DNA of 64,000 bases from Asterias amurensis (GCF_032118995.1 NC_092662.1:620001-684000), one strand, 5' to 3'. Numbered from the stretch's first letter, positions 1 through 10,535 are shown. The notes: generated from the letters alone by a model not told the origin. Made by a program: numbers and translations.

Positions 1-9
1 TTTAATCTC

Positions 10-36
10 CTTATTATTATTATTATTATTATTTTT
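10..36. repeat. (TTA)n microsatellite
   Basis: An uninterrupted run of TTA units lies at the left edge of the window. TTA runs also form the 3' tails of SINEs elsewhere in the window, so this may be the tail of an element that starts outside. Confidence 0.8.
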
Positions 37-545
37 TAGTAAGGGGTTGGGATCGAGGGGGAGCGGATTATTGTTTTACTCACCTGATCTGAGCAGCCAG
101 CACCATACAGACGGAACAAAACAACACCAACCCCACCATCTTGATCAGTCCATCAGTTCCCAGATTGATACTGGTATCCTATCAGACAATCCACCTGTTT
201 ATAAGGAATCGGACTCTCTAATATCTCCACTCAGAACTCCCCTGGGGGCCGCCAGGGTTGTTGTTTGGCAAAGGCGGATGTACATTTTGATTATGAACTC
301 CAGTGTCTGCCAATCCACTTATGTGTCAAATTACATTAACCTTTCATCTCTATAACCTTTGCTAATGTGAAACAAATGTTCTGACAGATCACTGTTCACA
401 TAGTGTAATATGTTAACTTTATAAAAGGGAAAACCCCCAAACTGGAACAACAGCTGCCAAATCCACCCTGTGAGAACATAAATCAGTAATTGAGTTAAAG
501 GTGTAGTGATACCGCACCACTAGGCCCTGTTTTCTACATGAGCAT

Positions 546-852
546 GCAGTGGACACGTAACAAGTAATGGGGAGCTGTTGTAAACATTGTATAAAACGCC
601 CCCCTCTGAAGTAACGTAAAGTAATTTTCCATGAATTTCGAGACCTCAGAATTAGATTTTGAATCTCGAAATCGAGCATCTGAAACCACACAACTTCGTG
701 TGACAAGAGTGTTTTTCCTTCCATTATTATCTCGCCACTTCGACGACCAATTGAGCTCAAATTTTCACAGGTTTGTTATTTTATGCATAAGTTGAGATAC
801 ACGGAGTGAGAAGTATCGTCTTTGACAATTACCGAAGGTGAACACCTTCGCA
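546..852 (-). mobile_element. Fragment of a TTAA-type non-autonomous element (family A)
   Basis: This is a diverged copy of the repeat seen most completely at 33757-34165, in the opposite orientation. Shared landmarks are the block 'acaagtaatggggagctgtt', the 'gacctcagaattagatttt' block, the 'ttttcacaggtttgttatttt' block and a 'gacaattaccgaaggtg' end. It has no coding capacity; the open frame on its minus strand is only the repeat body. The ends are not clean and the boundaries are approximate. Confidence 0.65.
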
Positions 853-1106
853 CAGCACCGCCTCTTGAATAAAACACGGAGAAGCAAGAACAACTGCACT
901 TGACCTTGCTTTCTGAGAAATCTGCGCCCAAGAAAAATGCGTGTGGTTTTTTGTTTTTGTTTGTTTGCAGGACTCGGGGAAAGTACTGAATATCAAGTGC
1001 TTACACATCGGTGTATGGGTAAAACCATGGAGGAAGAAAATTAGTAAAACCTAATGCCCGTTTTTTGTTTTTACAGAGCTTGATTGGGTCAGTACATATG
1101 GTAATG
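853..1106. other. Intergenic stretch, nothing recognised
   Basis: Low-complexity T-rich tracts are present, but I see no convincing exon, tRNA or repeat end. Confidence 0.5.
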
Positions 1107-1279
1107 TAAGACTTATTTCCCTCTAAATTCCCACTAAATTCAGTACGGGGGCCGGAATGTAATGCATGTATAATGGCTCAGGAATGTGGTTGATCAACAC
1201 TAAATGGACCACCCGTTGGGAAAATTGTAAAACAGACACGTGGTGCATTTAGTGGGAATTTAGTGGGAAATAAGTCTTA
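1107..1279. mobile_element. Short inverted-repeat element (MITE-like)
   Basis: The first ~33 bases (starting taagacttatttccc) are the reverse complement of the last ~33 (ending gggaaataagtctta), with one or two differences. They enclose ~107 bp of unique sequence. There is no open frame. The target-site duplication is not clear, so the superfamily is not assigned. Confidence 0.75.
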
Positions 1280-1645
1280 TACAGTAAAAACAAAATGAAT
1301 ACTCTTTATTCCCGATGCAAAACATCAAAACACTATTATTTCCCGTACTTTGGAGAAAGGTCGCAAAGCTTCGAAGGTCAACAAGAAGGATTTAAAAAGG
1401 GTCGAAGCGTCACGCCACAGATTACTTATGGATTATTTTATATATTTAGCAATAGAAAACTCTATAAATAATTAAGATATATTTTGTATATTGTCGTGCA
1501 ATGCAACCTCTATTAATAATACATTTTATTAAGTTTGGTGCGGTTTCACACACAAAGGGTGTGAACGATTTGAGATGTTATTAAGTGCCACGCTTTATCA
1601 CTTAAAACGCTGATCAAAACGGGAGAAAGTGGGAACATAGTGAGC

Positions 1646-1767
1646 ATGGCAGGCGAAGCACTGTACACTCTAGGCGCACTCATTCTTCTTACTTAGGCAG
1701 TCGGTTTCTTACAAGTTGTAAACAGTGAATCCTGCAGCGTGATGATGTCGGTGGATGCTGGCCAAGA
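1646..1767 (+). pseudogene. Broken copy of the lectin first exon
   Basis: This stretch is a near-identical duplicate of the first ~122 coding bases of the intact lectin exon at 3519-3723, from the ATG through the signal peptide to the codons for Asp-Ala-Gly-Gln. Codon 17 is TAG (1694-1696) where the intact copy has TTG, so the frame stops inside the signal peptide. At 1767 homology ends abruptly and the sequence passes into a TTAA-family repeat fragment. The splice donor and the lectin-domain exon are absent. It is best read as a duplicated exon disabled by a nonsense change and truncated, possibly by insertion. Confidence 0.85.
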
Positions 1768-1974
1768 AAGCACTCAAATTCGTTCAACAAGGGCGTTTTT
1801 TCTGTCATAATTTTCTCGCAACTCTGCTGATGACCATTTGAGCTCACATTTTCACAGGCTTGTTATTTGATGCTTATGTTGGGATACACCAACTGTGAAG
1901 ACCAGTCTTTGACAATTACCAAAGGTGTAGACTGGTCTTTGACAATTACCAAAGGTGTATCTTCCCTTTAAGGG
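1768..1974 (-). mobile_element. TTAA family A fragment with a duplicated end
   Basis: The body shows the family blocks 'acaagggcgttttttctgtc', 'gagctcacattttcacaggc' and 'gacaattaccaaaggtgta'. The terminal ~30 bases (gactggtctttgacaattac and following) occur twice in tandem at ~1900-1960. The fragment ends at TTTAA near 1970. Its left edge is exactly where the broken lectin exon loses homology. Confidence 0.7.
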
Positions 1975-2466
1975 AATCAGAAACTTCTTCATCAAGGTAA
2001 TTTACTTATTAAGATAATAGCATTCGAGGTTATCACCATGGTTGTCATCAACGATTTAAATGGATATAAACATGGGCACAACATCACTAAAAAAATGTAT
2101 TACACCACCTTTTCCAATTGATGTAGTGCCTCTACAATAATGGTACACAAAAGACTGTAATGAATTGGTCTACAAAATAAGTCCCTTGGGGCCAGCATAT
2201 GGCATAATTCTATAGAGATATGGCATAATTCTATAGCAGAAAAGATCGCCTTCTGCTGGGCAAAAGTAAGCAGCAAATACACCAGTCACGAGTAGCGCAA
2301 AAGCTATGTGCCAATATCATTTCATAGAACTGCTGTAATTGTAGAGACAATGTTTACTCCCAAATTGTTGACTAGTCTTACTTTGAGTAGGACTATTCAT
2401 TGTCCCAGTCTTGTTTAATCGACCTAAGTTCCCCGTCTTGCGCCTTCGGCGCTCCATAATCTTCAG
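1975..2466. other. Intergenic stretch with a short local duplication
   Basis: The only structure seen is a tandem duplication of 'atatggcataattctatag' at about 2197-2236. No exon is recognised; the short minus-strand open frame here has no family features I know. Confidence 0.45.
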
Positions 2467-2683
2467 CTATAGACCGTATTGAATAACCTCGTTTTTTTGG
2501 TATGAAAGTCGCCATCTTGTAGGGCAAACCATGCGCGTCCAAACGCGTACACCAATGAAGCACGCAGCACCCATCATTCCGGTTTGATTTCTACCACGGC
2601 ACATGCACGCACGCACACGCGCACTGACGCCATCTTGGAGGGAGATAGTTGAACGGTGACGTCATATGCAATACGGTCTACTA
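2467..2683. mobile_element. Inverted-repeat element carrying CRE and YY1-like motifs
   Basis: The terminal inverted repeats are TAGACCGTATTG (2470-2481) and CAATACGGTCTA (2669-2680). They are flanked by CTA on both sides (2467-2469 and 2681-2683), consistent with a 3-bp target duplication as in PIF/Harbinger-type elements. Inside are TGACGTCA (2657-2664), a perfect CRE/ATF palindrome, and CGCCATCTTG twice (near 2507 and 2628), the complement of the YY1-type core AAGATGGCG. A relative with the same TGACGTCA-then-TIR end sits at 47945-48119. It is non-coding. Confidence 0.7.
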
Positions 2684-3012
2684 CAGACCATCCTTTGTTG
2701 ATAAACAAACTGCGCTGGTTGGCGTGGTGGGCGGCCATATTTTTATTTTGAGCAAAACATTCAATCGTGTTAGCATTCTTCAGACCACATTTTAAAAAAA
2801 ATTGCATAAATATCTCCCATGATTATTTGCTTTGTTTCCATTAAATTCAACACTGTTTTGTAATGTTGTTTGACATTGTTAGCAACCAATGTGACCGGGA
2901 GTGTTTTTGTTTGCATTTACATCGCACCTTGGTTGGCAGCAACTCTGGGGCTGCAACGTTGCGATATAGAAATACATCAAACATTAACTTGTTGATGGAA
3001 ATACATCAAGCA

Positions 3013-3403
3013 TTAAAGGAACACGTTGCCTTGGATCGGACGAGTTGGTCTATAAAAAGCGTTTGAAACCGTTTGTTATGAAATGTATATGGTTAGAAAG
3101 ATGTTTTAAAAGTAGAATATAATGATCCACACAAGTATCTCTCAAAATGGCACGGTTTTCTTTTTACGTCGCGAACTATCACGGTCGGCCATTTATGGGG
3201 GTCAAAATTTTGACTCCCATAAATGGCCGACCGTGTTTTTGGACGAGGTAAAAAGAAAACCACGCAATTTCGAGGCATATTTGTGTAGATCATTGTATTC
3301 TACTTTTACATCATCTTTCTAACCATGTGCATTTTATAATAAACGGTCAAAAAACGCTTTTCAAAGACCAACTCGACCGATCCAAGGCAACGTGTTCCTT
3401 TAA
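3013..3403. mobile_element. TTAA-flanked foldback MITE (family B)
   Basis: TTAA occurs at both ends (3013-3016 and 3400-3403). Directly inside are the perfect repeats AGGAACACGTTGCC and GGCAACGTGTTCCT, and imperfect complementarity continues across almost the whole 391 bp to a centre near 3205. This is a full-length hairpin. TTAA target sites with this layout are typical of piggyBac-related MITEs. The two similar open frames on opposite strands here are mirror images of one another through the palindrome and are not genes. Confidence 0.85.
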
Positions 3404-3518
3404 TTTGTTGATGGATTGTTCACGAAGACCATATCAATGTGTTGAAAGGGTATAGTCATCGCTGTATCGCTTTCATTTATCAACTGTTTAATTAGTTTAT
3501 CGACATGGCGGTGTGAGC

Positions 3519-4889
3519 ATGGCAGGCGAAGCAATGTACACCGTAGGCGCACTCATTCTTCTTACTTTGGCAGTCGGTTTCTTACAAGTTGTAAACAGTG
3601 AATCCTGCAGTGTGATGATGTCGGTGGATGCTGGCCAAGATGGTCTACTCAGACAGCAAACAATGTCGGCCTTTAGAGCAACTTGCCGTAAAGACAAGAA
3701 GAATAAACCAACGGCAGTCACTAGTAAGTAAAACATAAAAGCCCCTTTCACACGAAAGCAATTTTAACAAGGGTCTCAAGGATCCCTATTTATTGAGCAC
3801 AGCTACGGGTCCCGAATTCAATTCATTTAGTGATTGTTTCTTTCTCAAAAACTACGTTACTTCAGAGGTAGCGGTTTCTCAAAATGTTTTATACTATCAA
3901 CAACTCTTGCTCGTTACCAAAATAAATTGTTATATATTTTTACAATTATTTTAACTAATTACAAATAGTGCCTTTAACTGTGGCTCTTTGTTTGTCCGAC
4001 GGGTTGTTTAGTTGATTAGGCCTGTTGCACTCTCTTATTAAAGAGGCCCATTGTCATTATAATTTATTAAGCACAATTGTCCTGTTAAATTACATTTGCA
4101 TATTGTGCAACAACGGAGGTGGGTCAATTTTTATTATAATTATGTTTCGCGCATTATTAGCTGGAAACCACTCTATAGTCTTTACATCGAAAGTGAAAAC
4201 AAAATAGTGAAAATAAAGAACCAAACGGTGAAAACAAAACAAAAGAAAAAACGGCAGTTCATAAAGTACCTTTTCTCACGCCATTTACTTCACACTGGCG
4301 GGTCTATTATATACTTTGTGAGTTTTTGTATGGTGCAAAAGAACGGAGCTCTAAGATGGTTCAACGATATAACCTGAGCCCCCCACCCCCTTCAGTGACC
4401 GTCATGGGTTCTTTGAGGATTTTTTATGGGAGGCTTTAATGCATAGCGGCGCACGAAGGAAGCACTGAGATGGTTCATAACCTACTGAGCCCCCCCCCCC
4501 CCCCCCCCCTTCACCGTTTGGGTTTTGACGGTAAACAACATCAAGTTTAGACCATTGTACCAACAAAACTCCGTTTTGTTTTAAATGCAGTTCAAAAGCT
4601 TGAATGTGAGAAAGATAACTTCGCTATCAACTGTGGAGACGATGAGATGATCAGTGTAAAGTGGGCCCTCTACGGTTTCGATGCTGACAGTAACCATCGT
4701 TGTTTCATCAACTCGGGCCACTGTGCAGGAAATGATGAAGCTACGTCGCTTGATAAAGTGAAGACCGAATGTCAGGGGATACAACAATGTACTTTCATCC
4801 CAAGTAATGGGTGGTATGGATCAGACCCATGTGGAAACGTTGGGAAGTACCTCAACGTAACTTATGTCTGCCTGCATGACAGTGCGTGA
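3519..4889 (+). CDS. Secreted SUEL/rhamnose-binding-type lectin, single domain
   Basis: Exons are 3519-3723 and 4591-4889, joined through gtaagt and a tgcag acceptor, giving 167 aa. Residues 1-27 are a signal peptide (hydrophobic core GALILLTLAVGFL). A short linker follows, then one SUEL/D-galactose-rhamnose-binding lectin domain (about residues 72-163). It has the family's eight cysteines at 74, 83, 106, 113, 129, 135, 149 and 162 and the C-terminal DPC...KYL...YVC signature (147-162). The sugar-contact motif YGR of classical members is YGF here (96-98), so sugar preference may differ or binding may be weak. In known relatives (sea urchin egg lectin, fish RBLs) the protein is extracellular and binds galactose or rhamnose. 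I started at 3519 because upstream codons give no ATG and the signal peptide begins here. A disabled copy of exon 1 lies 1.9 kb upstream. Confidence 0.88.
3828..3977 (+). mobile_element. TTAA family A fragment inside the lectin intron
   Basis: It holds the family's right-hand part ('aaactacgttacttcagagg', 'tgttttatactatcaacaac', 'agtgccttTAA'), ending at TTAA 3974-3977. The left part is truncated. Confidence 0.65.
4490..4509. repeat. Poly-C tract in the lectin intron
   Basis: An uninterrupted run of about 20 C, about 80 bases before the lectin exon 2 acceptor. Its exact length is likely to be polymorphic or uncertain. Confidence 0.85.
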
Positions 4890-5007
4890 ATAACCATCTC
4901 CTCCCACATCGGTAGTGATGATTTTGTCCAATTTGTCTCACTGATGTTTGGCTTTTGATAAATAGCCTGGTTATTATCTGACGTCACACTTCCACGCGTG
5001 AGATCCG

Positions 5008-5266
5008 CTGTTGAGCTAGTCTTGGCCCAAGACGATGGTGCTTGATTCTGGATAGTGTACTACGCGCGGTTGAATCGCCAAAGCGCGCCCGCCACGGTAT
5101 GATTTAGTTACGTGGACGGCTTGAAATCTAGCAGAGTGTAGTCTAGATTTCAAGCCGTCCACGTAACTAAATCATACCGTGGCGGGCGCGCTTTGGCGAT
5201 TCAACCGCGCGTAGTACACTATCCAGAATCAAGCACCATCGTCTTGGGCCAAGACTACTGTTGAGC
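5008..5266. mobile_element. Perfect palindromic element with 9-bp target-site duplication
   Basis: Two perfect 115-base arms (5017-5131 and 5143-5257) are reverse complements separated by an 11-base spacer (5132-5142). CTGTTGAGC stands immediately outside both ends (5008-5016 and 5258-5266). A 9-bp direct repeat abutting the ends of a palindrome is the mark of a transposition event. 9-bp duplications are usual for Mutator-like elements, and some other superfamilies make 8-9 bp ones. The outer ends read TAGTCTTGGCCCAAGAC. The element has no open frame and must be mobilised in trans. It sits inside another repeat, a relative of which (with no palindrome in it) is near 22955-23060. Confidence 0.88.
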
Positions 5267-6275
5267 CCACGTCCATAACCACCTTTGACCTCGCATCATT
5301 CATTGCTTTCATGGTTTTGGAGATTCGCAGCTAAATCCGACGTAGTCCTTACATGTGTAAAATCAATACACGTATAATATAGACAAAGGGCCAGTCTACA
5401 CGGCAATATTAACATGGGCTGAATTAAGTTGATTCGGGAAGACCGCAATGCTGCGAACCTGCACCATTTAATGGGGGTGCACCATCACATGCAAAATATC
5501 ATGTGACAAACTGATAACCATATGTATGCCCTCAAATTCTTTTGAATTATAATGTTTTGGAGATCAGGATCATGCAGTTTAAATAGCTATGAAGCCCATG
5601 GCAAGTTGCCAACGGGGTTCTGTGTTTCATCTGACACTCTGTTGGTACAAAACATTGTAAGAAGCGGCTCCCCTCTAAAAAGTAGTTTCGTTAGAAAATA
5701 TTTGAATTGATTTCGAGACATCTGGCTTTGTTACCCAAGTAAGTTTATGATAATTAGAGATCACTGTAAAAAATATTTTAAAATATATTAAAAAAATAAA
5801 TAAAAAAACGTAGAAATGACTGTCTTTTTACGTGGCACTCTAGCTTTTTTGTTCTTTTCTTTTTAACAGTGTAGGCCAAACCTCCCTCGGGCTCGCACTA
5901 TTTCCCCCCGAGGCTTTGCGTTAAATTTTTCATGCTGGTGGCTCCAACCATGCATGGAGAATTTCTTTACAAATGAGGAGTATTAATTTTTGTAAGCCGC
6001 CTGGTCGTGCAACCTTTAGGAAAATAAAAGTGCTTCATTGTTTGCCTCCTTTACAAAGGTTTTGTTTTTCTGCTCATAAATTACGTCATTTCTGTTAATA
6101 TAACTAATGACAAAATGATCTGGGTTTTTTTTTGTCAGTCGCGGCATACATCATGAGCCTTCATGAAATTAATTTAATTGCTTCTTGCTTTTCACGATGG
6201 GAACAATTCTTGTTGTCTTTCACTATAGGCAACTCATAAATAATTATGTTCGGCCCTTGGTGGTCCAGTCTTGTT
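5267..6275. other. Intergenic stretch with degenerate repeat pieces
   Basis: Around 5641-5710 there is a weak resemblance to TTAA family A ('ggtacaaaacattgtaagaagcggctcccctct'-like order, diverged). Otherwise I see no exon or RNA gene. Confidence 0.4.
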
Positions 6276-6621
6276 TTAAAGGCGCAGGACACTATTGGTA
6301 ATTACTCAAAATAATTAATAGCACAAAACCTTACTTGGTAACGAGTAATGGGAGCTGTTGATAAGATAAAACATTGTGAGAAACAGCTCCCTCTGAAGTA
6401 GCGTAGTTTTCAACGAATTTGATTTCAAGACCTCAGATTTAGAATCTGAGGTCTCGCCGAAAAAGCATCTGAGTGAAAGCACACAACTTCATGTGACAAG
6501 GGCGTTCTTTCATGATTATCTCGCAACTGACTTCGACGACCACGAGCTCAAATGTTCACAGGTTTGTTATTTTGCATATGTTGAGATACAGCAAGTGAGA
6601 AGAAGTGTCCAATGTCTTTCA
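6276..6621 (-). mobile_element. TTAA family A element, nearly complete
   Basis: It starts at TTAA (6276-6279) followed by AGGCGCAGGACACTATTGG, the family's terminal repeat. It runs through the shared blocks (gagctgttgataagataaaa, the self-complementary gacctcagatttagaatctgaggtc, tgttcacaggtttgttattt) to a decayed right end near 6621. Confidence 0.75.
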
Positions 6622-8202
6622 GATAGCTGAGCATGCGGGGCCCCGCATCGCAGAAGAAACGCCACGCCCCTCTTGTACCAGCACAAACCCAAAGGCTATG
6701 TAGGAATTGAAACTCGGATTCTGCACATTCCCTTTCTCGCCTGGGTAAAATAAATACACCACACTGCCGACCGCATTGTTCCCATTGTGGATGATTATGA
6801 TCGACCTCACGTATAATAGCGCATTACAAAAGGTTTATTATTGGGGGTGGGGAACTTAACACCATAAACAAGAGCATGTCTTTGCGTACAAGGTTGTACA
6901 TGTATACAGTTTGCATTGTACACTGTGTACAATAATGTGCAGTGCATCTAGTGCATGCAGCAGTACAGTGCGATGATCCTGACATAAAACCAACACTTTT
7001 ACCGTTAAACCAGAATTGTTAAACTATTCAGCGGTAAGTTATTAATGTGATTACATATTGAGGTTGCGATTGAGCGTTCAAGATAGATATATCCAAGCAA
7101 GTTTGAGGTAAAAAATAATGGATGATCATGATTGATGATAATTTTATTAGGCCCTACTACTACTAGTAAGTATCATACGTTATCGACCCTCATATGTTTT
7201 CGGTCCCCAACTTTGATTCCCGTTTACCGCGTAATTGTGCAAGCTGCACCGGTGACAGAAGCTATGCAGTTTACTCACGGTCTGTATTTTCATCAGGCTG
7301 AGAATAAAGTTTCCTGTCGTTGGTTATGCTCAAACATTTATAAAATGATTGATTTTTGGTACTAATCACTAGTGCATTATTATGCCAACATTCAAATGAG
7401 TCAAAGAAACATCATCCAACCTCGAAAGTTCAAAGCAAAATTACTATCTGCTAGATTGAGTTTCATTCTGCTTTAGTCACTAGATGGATCACGTGAGGTG
7501 GTTACTATTTGGGATTCTATGGTGTGCAAATGTGGGGAAAATATTAAAATATTTTAAGTGAAAATTACAACAATTTTTTGTTGTTGATTCACTGCATACT
7601 GTAATAAATTCCGATCAGCGTAATAAATATTAAGTCTACAATAAAGAGAAAATATCATAGATTGGTTTCTTATCTCCTGAAACCAAACATTACTGGTCTG
7701 AAATGGGGGAAAAAGGATTGATGAAGTGTGAGTGCATCAGGGAGGGGTGGGGTGTTTTACTTTCATGCCTTATGATATCTCTGGATTTTAATATAGTAGC
7801 CATAATGCCTTAGGACAAAAATGTAATTAAATTTGTAAAGTTTTAATTGAATAATATTTTTTATTTATTTTGCACGCCATACTAGCTTCTGAATATTCAA
7901 TAAAATACCAACCAATGAAAGGTGTGAAAACATATGACGTTGCTCCAATGTCGTGCATGCATAAGCACTGTTAATGGCAGACTGTCTCTCGCAATGTAAA
8001 ACCAAAACTTTAAAAATTTCAACACACCATGAAGTGAAATGGTTATTGTTAAAAAATTGGATAGATGATTTGAAAAAAAAAAATTAGTTTTTGATTGTGA
8101 ACAATTTTCCTGTTATCCTACTGAAAACACATGACACCAGGATAGTACTATTCTAAAAATGTCGTCTGCTATTTTTGATATTCATTTGTTGTTACGTTAC
8201 TT
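6622..8202. other. Intergenic stretch, nothing recognised
   Basis: AT-rich sequence with short open frames only. No splice-consistent coding block or RNA gene was found on either strand. Confidence 0.45.
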
Positions 8203-8233
8203 CCCTAACCCTAACCCTAAACCTAACCCTAAC
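8203..8233 (-). repeat. Interstitial telomeric tract (CCCTAA)n
   Basis: About five tandem CCCTAA units (one with CCTAAA) lie far from any visible chromosome end. TTAGGG/CCCTAA is the telomere repeat of most animals, echinoderms included. The tract is short and nearly perfect. Confidence 0.85.
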
Positions 8234-8544
8234 ATAATTAAGTTTTTAACATTGCATGCAGCAGGCATAGCTAGCTATAGCTAGCCACATAAATCGGTCC
8301 AATCCACTCTGTATCCTTGGCCCCAGCACCACTGATATCAAAATCTTACGCTTCCTTGAAAAAACCGTCTGCAACGTTCTGCATCCTGAAACTTACCGAT
8401 CTAATGCTTCAGAAGTTGCAGATAGCCCTACACTTAGAATTGTTCAAATGACAAATAGGAATCACAGATTTTGAGTAAAAATCAAGTGAATTTTGAGTGT
8501 GAATTTTCTCAACTACAGCTCTTTTACCGCTAATGCCGATATGC

Positions 8545-8745
8545 CGACTGTCCCCGACCGTGCGGTATTTTTTTCCCAGGACAAACGTGTAGAATTATCT
8601 GCACGTGTTTGTCCTGGAAAGAAAAGGTATCCAATTCGCGCTTCGTGTACAAATATACGGCCACGCGTCTGGGAACTATTCTTCGTAGTTCCCAGACCCG
8701 TGTCTTTATGTTTGTACACAAATCACGGATTGGGGAACCATTCTT
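8545..8745. repeat. Block of adjacent hairpins
   Basis: Two strong stem-loops sit side by side. The first (about 8578-8617) pairs caggacaaacgtg with cacgtgtttgtcctg. The second (about 8647-8721) has an outer stem from gtgtacaaatata and tatgtttgtacac and an inner stem from tgggaact/agttccca. The loop word attcttcgta recurs at 8670-8690 and near 8740. The similar peptides on the two strands are products of this symmetry, not genes. It is probably a foldback relic. Confidence 0.65.
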
Positions 8746-9689
8746 CGTAATCATGACATCATCGGTCATCTAAGACTGATAATCTCAAAATTTCAAAAAA
8801 AAGGAATCTAGCGCCCTACCCCCAGTCACTGGGTCTAGGGCTCCCTTGGCCTTAGCCCCTTAACAATAACGATGATCAATTGCTACAATTAAAAACCAAA
8901 ATTAAAAGTAAACAATCAGTTCACCAGAGCATGGATATTTATGCAAGCGTTGGATGCAAGTAAGCATCCTCGTACGCTGGTTCCAACACCTCAAAACACC
9001 GCATTTGTGTTGCACATAGAGGACCACACGATTTCAATGGTACCTGCCATTTCCATCCCCTCGCACGACGCCATTGCTCTGTAACAAATGTGCCGAACCA
9101 CGCTTCGACTTATGTTCTTCTGGGTTTTTTCCATTAACTTCTCTTTCACAGCGCACAGTGGTAATACTAATATTTAAGCTTTGGGAAACCATTTTTGTAT
9201 ATTTGCACTGTTTGTATTTTCTTGTGGCAATATAAGTATCAATTATGATCAATGATTGACCTTCTTCAGTTGACCTTTCACAATTAAGCAGTGTTGAATT
9301 TCTGTTCAACAAGCACCAGGAAAGGTGTATCAATGCCAGATCAGACTCAAGTGTAAACATGACGGGGATTAGCCTGATCACGGCCTGATTCAGCTCACTG
9401 GATCTGATTCACCTTGCCGGATCAAGTGTAAACGTGGTGCAAGTGAACATCGGAGAGTTCTACACATGAAATACAATCATTTGTTGTTGGTAATTGCACA
9501 TTTAATCCTGGTGACCCTGAAACAGCAGTGAGGAGACTGGTGATCAATGGGTGCTGTCATCTGCACTTTAGGGGCAGACAAAGAAATTACACTTAATTAC
9601 ATGTGAAGGATGTGCACATTCAAAGATTGTAATTCAAGATTAATGTAGTGTAAAATTCTATTGTTGATCAGCGCACTACTTCAAGGCCT
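8746..9689. other. Intergenic stretch, nothing recognised
   Basis: A 115-codon minus-strand open frame lies at 9034-9381. It has no family features I recognise, no plausible splice context and no codon bias, so I do not call it a gene. Confidence 0.4.
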
Positions 9690-10020
9690 ACTCTTATTCT
9701 GAGTCCCTTGCAGGTTTTGAAATGGTGCATTTTCTGCACACTCTTGTGACCTGAAATTTTCTTTTATTCTGCTTACATGTATGTTTGAACTTGTTCTGCA
9801 ACTTGGCAGTTTTAAACTCTGTCTGCTCCCGGCCCCTGGTAGGATTAAACTTGTTCTGCACGTTGGCACTAAGATTTAAAGGTTTTTTTCTGCACCCTTT
9901 GGAGATTTGAACTTGTTTAAATGCAAGCAGGCCTACATTCTGGCAGATTTAAACTTGTTTTACAACCAAGGCAGGTTTTAACTTATTCATCTCCCAGGCA
10001 GAATAATATTATTACAGGCA
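9690..10020. repeat. Degenerate tandem repeat
   Basis: Variants of 'ttgaacttgttctgca' and 'ttggcagttttaaac' recur roughly every 50-60 bases (for example around 9784, 9847, 9906 and 9950), suggesting an old decayed minisatellite. The unit and boundaries are approximate. Confidence 0.4.
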
Positions 10021-10535
10021 CTTCTCAAGTAAGCTTTTAGATAGCATTGCACTATTTTTCAGGGGGTGGGTATGTTTTAAAGTATGACTCTACTTTTAAG
10101 TTTTTTTTTTAAAGAAGTACATCAGGCCAGACAAACTTTTAGATAAGTCCAAATCGAAATCAGAAACGGTAAATATGTTTTTATTAAAAGCCATTGTTAA
10201 AAGGCATATTTTTGGAACACTATCATTATTATGTTTGAACTTAAGCCATTACATAAACAAAACTGTTGATGACAGACATAAATAATCCCCTAGATAAATA
10301 CAACTTTGTGCGACTTTTGTTGTACAGTCCTTGATACAAACGACTGGTCATGTTTGTTGAGAACCTCATCTCATAGTTTGTCCTTGGATGGGATATATTT
10401 TAAAAGAAATGCATGTGCAGTGACATGGTTTGTACTAACAATTTTATTTTCAAGGTTTTGTGTACATTTGCAATAGGGCTTAGGAAGGGTTTAATCTGGT
10501 GTGAGCTACATATTTTGTCTCCTTGTTTCCCATCA

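Noticed and set aside
3093-3322. Two overlapping open frames on opposite strands with similar peptides
   Set aside because: They mirror each other because the element is a hairpin.
5017-5257. Sequencing foldback artefact
   Set aside because: The exact 9-bp direct repeats just outside the palindrome are expected from transposition, not from a read artefact. Raw reads would settle it.
8493-8769. Open frames on both strands sharing CTNI-RVWEL and QDK-CPGKK words
   Set aside because: The similarity comes from adjacent hairpins, not from homologous genes.
9034-9381. 115-codon minus-strand gene
   Set aside because: No recognisable family, no splice support and composition like the surrounding non-coding DNA.
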